In this document: positions 10,756 to 13,978 of the stretch, in pieces
Position numbering within the stretch: the stretch's first letter is position 1
Layout of the letters: each line of letters opens with the position of its first letter
DNA from: Candidatus Uhrbacteria bacterium
Lineage (GTDB): Bacteria > Patescibacteriota > Patescibacteriia > 2-12-FULL-60-25
Direction: 5' to 3'
DNA length: 13,978 nucleotides
Assembly: GCA_903828685.1 (NCBI GenBank)
Contig: CAIKNB010000010.1
Span: 1 to 13,978, forward strand
The notes under the pieces: model-generated
Told to the model about the DNA's origin: nothing
Seen by the model: only the letters and a program-made list of their open reading frames with translations
Databases searched by the model: none
Program-made: the position numbers and the translations under genes

Positions 10756-13704
10756 ATGGAAGACATCTTGGTCGGATTGAATGAGAACCAGCTCAAAGCC
10801 GTGACGCACGGCGCTGGGCCGCTGTTGATCGTGGCAGGCGCCGGCACAGGCAAGACCATGGCGCTGACGCGGCGGTATGCCCATCTCCTGGAGGCTCCGG
10901 TGACCACGGACAACATTCTGGCACTCACGTTCACGGAAAAAGCCGCGGGCGAGATGGAGGATCGTATCCTGCAATTGTTGCCCAATGGCACATATGATTT
11001 TTGGATCTCGACGTTCCACGGATTTTGCCAGCGCATCCTGGAAAAGTACGGTTTGGAAATAGGTTTACCTACGCAATTCAAGATCCTGAATGAGACCGAC
11101 GCCTGGCTGTTGCTTAAGCGCCATTTGGAAGAGCTGCCGTTGGATTATTATCGGCCGCTGGGCAATCCGGTCAAATTTTTAGCCGAGCTGCTCAAGCATT
11201 TTTCACGCGCTAAAGACGAAGGCGTGACGCCGGAGAAATATCTTGAGTTTGCGGAGAACGCGGCACTCGACGGCGACTCGGAATTCGTCACCGGAGAGAG
11301 AAAACGTCTGAAAGAACTTGCAGATTGTTTCTTCGCGTACCGTCGTATCTTGAGCGAAGAGGGCGCGCTGGACTTCGGTGATCTCATCACCGAGACGCTG
11401 CGTCTGTTGCATGAACGGCCTCGCGTCTTAAAGGAACTGCGCAACCAATTCAAATATGTTTTAGTGGATGAGTTCCAGGACACCAACTGGGCTCAATACG
11501 ATCTCATCAAGCTTCTGGCTGGACCGGCCAATAACCTAACTGTGGTTGGGGATGATGACCAATCCATCTACAAATTCCGCGGCGCGAGTTTGGCTAATAT
11601 CTTGCAGTTCCGCGATGATTTTCCGGACGCGGCCACGGTCATGCTCACGCAGAACTATCGTTCGCATCAGGAGATCCTGGACACGGCTTACCGCACCATC
11701 ACGCAGAACAACCCCAACCGCCTAGAAATCAAATTGGCTGACACGGGCCTCTCGAAGCAGCTCACGAGCGCGCGCGGCGAAGGAGGTTTGGCCGATGTGA
11801 TGTGGTTCAAGACTTTGGAGGACGAAGCCGAAGGCGTGGCCGAGCGCATCAAGGAGCTTAAAGCCGCTGACCCGGAACTTACCTGGAACGACATCGCCAT
11901 CCTGTCGCGTTCCAATGACGGTGCCGAGCCGTTCATCCGTGCGCTCGAACGCCACGGCGTCCCGTTCCGCTTTTACGCTTTGCGCGGCTTGTACTCCAAA
12001 CCCATTGTCGTGGATCTCACGGCTTTCTTCTCGCTCCTCGACGGTTACCATGAATCATCTGCCGTGTGGCGTGCCATGACTGCGCTGTGCTATTGCTTTC
12101 CGGCGCGCGATATCGCGATTTTCATCCAGCATGCCAACCGTAAAGGCATCCCGCTGTGGGAGGCTTTGCGCCAAGCGCGTTTCATCCCGGGTATCGAGGA
12201 GACGGCGGTGGAGCGCGCCAGTCTGCTGGTTTCGCACATGGAGAACCTGGCCGAAGCTGCGCGCCGCGAAAAACCGCTCAAGGTCTACCAATTGATTTTG
12301 GATAAGACCGGATTCCTGGCCAGTATCATGAAATTGCCGGAGCAGGAAAAGATTGACTCCATCGCGCTCCTCAACAGTTTCGCCAACCGCATCAAACGCT
12401 ACGAACAGGCTACGCACGCACCGAGTTTGCGCGGCTTCTTGGACGAACTCAGGACCGAAATCGAGAGCGGAGAAGAGGGTGCGCTGCATGCGGATCCGGA
12501 CGAAGGCCCGGAGTTGGTCAAGATTTTGACGGTCCACGGTTCCAAAGGTCTGGAATTCAAACACGTATTCCTGGTCTCCATGGTGGACCAGCGCTTTCCC
12601 ACGCGGCCGCGCGGCGAAGCTATTCCGCTGCCTGACGGGCTGATCAACGAACGCCTGCCTCAAGGCGACGCGCATCTGGAGGAAGAGCGCCGGCTGTTTT
12701 ACGTGGCTTGCACGCGCGCCAAGGATTCGTTGACTTTCACGGGCGCCGAAGATTACGGCGGCGCACGTAAAAAGAAACCTTCCATCTTCTTGTCCGAAGC
12801 CGGCTTTCAAGTTTCGCCCGAAGAAGCCAGGGCCGGTTCCGAGCTCCTGTCTTTGACTCCGCCTGCGCTCTTGGATGAGACTGCGGCAGCGGAGCGTGAA
12901 GTCTTTGAGCTCAAGCGCCGTTTTTCCTTTACCCAATTAGCTGCGTTCCGCAACTGCCCGCTGCAATACAAATTCGCGCATGTATATCGCATCCCGATTT
13001 TAGGCTCGTACCATAAGAGCTTCGGCAACTCTGTGCACCACGCGCTCAAAGGCATCCTGGATCTGCATATCCAGCGCGGCAGGGCAGCGCAGGGCGATTT
13101 GTTCTCTTCGACGCAAACCCCGACTCCGCCAAAAGAAGGCTTTCGCGTCACGTTGGACGAAGCTTTGGAATTGTACGAAACCAATTGGATTGATGAGTGG
13201 TATGAGGATCGTGCGCGCCACGACGAATACAAAAAAGAGGGCCGCGAAGCCATCAAGCGTTTGCATGCGCTTTGGTCGGAGTCGCCGCCGGACATTGCGT
13301 TCCTCGAACAGCCGTTCGACTGGCGCTTGGGAGACCATTCGCTCAAAGGTTCGGTGGATCGCATTGATAATCTGCCGCACGGCGGCTGTGCCATCTACGA
13401 TTACAAGACCAGCCAGCCCAAGGCATCCGAAGATTTGGATAAGGAAAGCAAAGAACAGCTATGGATCTACCAGTTAGCCATGGAAGAACGCGGCTTGGAT
13501 ATCCGCAAGCTGGCTTACGTGTTTGTGCGCTCGGGTGAAGAAGCCCAGGTTGAACTACTGCAGGGCGAAAAACGAGATGTCTTCCGCGCCGAAGTGCAAA
13601 AGCGCATGCAGGCCATCCTGGCTTCGCGCTTTGAGCCCGCGCCTTCGCCATTCATCTGCAAATTCTGTGATTTCAAGAATATCTGCGAATTCAGGAAATT
13701 ATGA
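10756..13704 (+). CDS. UvrD/PcrA-type helicase fused to a PD-(D/E)XK nuclease with an iron-sulfur cluster
   Basis: This 982-residue SF1A helicase-nuclease probably processes DNA ends for recombination or repair. Helicase motifs in order are: I GAGTGKT (28-34), II VDEFQDTN (237-244), III GDDDQSIYKFRGA (265-277), QNYRS (299-303), V TVHGSKGLEF (592-601) and VI EERRLFYVACTRAK (643-656). The C-terminal RecB/AddB-like nuclease has His761/762, Asp868 (SVDRID), and Asp882 with Lys884 (YDYKT). Cys734, Cys968, Cys971 and Cys977 form the C...C-x2-C-x5-C pattern of Cas4/AddB/AdnB proteins, which hold a 4Fe-4S cluster. The single-chain design recalls AdnA/AdnB, but no partner subunit is visible. The frame is open from a GTG-like codon at 10651, inside the previous terminator, so the ATG at 10756 is chosen; it is the first codon before the conserved LNENQ start. 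The next gene overlaps it by 4 bases. Confidence 0.93.
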   Translation: MEDILVGLNENQLKAVTHGAGPLLIVAGAGTGKTMALTRRYAHLLEAPVTTDNILALTFTEKAAGEMEDRILQLLPNGTYDFWISTFHGFCQRILEKYGLEIGLPTQFKILNETDAWLLLKRHLEELPLDYYRPLGNPVKFLAELLKHFSRAKDEGVTPEKYLEFAENAALDGDSEFVTGERKRLKELADCFFAYRRILSEEGALDFGDLITETLRLLHERPRVLKELRNQFKYVLVDEFQDTNWAQYDLIKLLAGPANNLTVVGDDDQSIYKFRGASLANILQFRDDFPDAATVMLTQNYRSHQEILDTAYRTITQNNPNRLEIKLADTGLSKQLTSARGEGGLADVMWFKTLEDEAEGVAERIKELKAADPELTWNDIAILSRSNDGAEPFIRALERHGVPFRFYALRGLYSKPIVVDLTAFFSLLDGYHESSAVWRAMTALCYCFPARDIAIFIQHANRKGIPLWEALRQARFIPGIEETAVERASLLVSHMENLAEAARREKPLKVYQLILDKTGFLASIMKLPEQEKIDSIALLNSFANRIKRYEQATHAPSLRGFLDELRTEIESGEEGALHADPDEGPELVKILTVHGSKGLEFKHVFLVSMVDQRFPTRPRGEAIPLPDGLINERLPQGDAHLEEERRLFYVACTRAKDSLTFTGAEDYGGARKKKPSIFLSEAGFQVSPEEARAGSELLSLTPPALLDETAAAEREVFELKRRFSFTQLAAFRNCPLQYKFAHVYRIPILGSYHKSFGNSVHHALKGILDLHIQRGRAAQGDLFSSTQTPTPPKEGFRVTLDEALELYETNWIDEWYEDRARHDEYKKEGREAIKRLHALWSESPPDIAFLEQPFDWRLGDHSLKGSVDRIDNLPHGGCAIYDYKTSQPKASEDLDKESKEQLWIYQLAMEERGLDIRKLAYVFVRSGEEAQVELLQGEKRDVFRAEVQKRMQAILASRFEPAPSPFICKFCDFKNICEFRKL

Positions 13705-13978
13705 GTTTTGATTCCTTAAGGCATATCTTGAGCGCCAAAACCGTCAGCGACCCGCGTCTGCATGATTTGCAGATCGCCAGGATCTTCAGCGTTACGCAGT
13801 TAGTATTGAATAAGGTCTGGGGCGAGGAACGCGCGGCATACGTCAAACCGCTTTCGTTCCGCGAAGGTACGCTTAAGCTCGAGACGACTTCGCCGGCAGC
13901 CAAACAGCAACTCAAGCTGGATGAGGTGCGTCTCAAAAATGAAATCAATCGCCAACTAGGCAGCCAGGCCATTCGCGC
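13701..13978 (+). CDS. DUF721/DciA-like protein, cut by the right edge
   Basis: Ninety-two complete codons are visible, starting MSFDSLRHILSAKTVSDPRL, with no stop before the window ends. The pattern of a helical N-terminus, VTQLVLNKVWGEERAAYVKP, then SFREGTLKLETTSPAAKQQL and LKNEINRQLG fits the DUF721/DciA fold. DciA loads or regulates the replicative helicase in many bacteria that lack DnaC. The call rests on pattern memory and the C-terminal part is missing, so family membership is likely but not certain. The ATG overlaps the helicase stop codon as ATGA, and AGGAA lies just upstream, so the two genes are translationally linked. This joins a DNA-end-processing enzyme and a replication factor in one transcript. 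Confidence 0.75.
   Translation, partial: MSFDSLRHILSAKTVSDPRLHDLQIARIFSVTQLVLNKVWGEERAAYVKPLSFREGTLKLETTSPAAKQQLKLDEVRLKNEINRQLGSQAIR

Noticed and set aside
12055..12936. 293-codon minus-strand open frame inside the helicase gene
   Set aside because: It is antisense to conserved helicase motifs V and VI and has no promoter or ribosome-binding site of its own.

Overview
The window most likely comes from a member of the Candidate Phyla Radiation (Patescibacteria), probably the Parcubacteria side. This is inferred from many short genes of unrecognised family, compact spacing, a single-chain UvrD helicase fused to a Cas4-like nuclease and followed by a DciA/DUF721 gene, and ordinary stop-codon use (TGA is stop). 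It could also be another little-known bacterial lineage. GC content is near-even to slightly GC-rich by eye. Promoters are sigma70-like with a strikingly constant 17-bp spacer. No tRNA, rRNA, CRISPR array, insertion sequence or phage gene was seen, and no gene-free stretch exceeds 300 bases.

Layout: 1-1754 (minus strand) is a Zn/Mn-type ABC importer operon in the order binding protein, ATPase, permease, joined by ATGA overlaps; the permease runs off the left edge. Positions 1755-1830 hold divergent promoters. Two plus-strand hypothetical genes follow (1831-2280, 2399-2683), then two minus-strand ones (2744-2986, a small membrane protein; 3101-3649). A divergent promoter pair around a perfect palindrome separates these from a plus-strand operon (3775-7171) made of a 523-residue membrane protein, a VTT/DedA-like membrane protein and a tRNA-guanine transglycosylase (tgt).

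Positions 7246-9160 hold two strongly signalled single-gene units: an 87-residue protein, and a 459-residue protein whose motifs match the alpha-carboxysome shell carbonic anhydrase CsoSCA, although no carboxysome or RuBisCO gene is in view. Next come an HhH-GPD DNA glycosylase (9226-9921), a hypothetical protein (9986-10657), and a recombination/replication pair, the UvrD helicase-nuclease and a DciA-like protein that runs off the right edge.

The most interesting points are the CsoSCA-like protein outside a carboxysome locus, a TGT that keeps its catalytic residues but has lost all four zinc ligands, and a repeated promoter layout in which the -10 box lies only 7-9 bases from the start codon, predicting leaderless mRNAs for four genes. 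Other genes use clear Shine-Dalgarno sites. Comparisons with known families were made from memory, not by alignment software.
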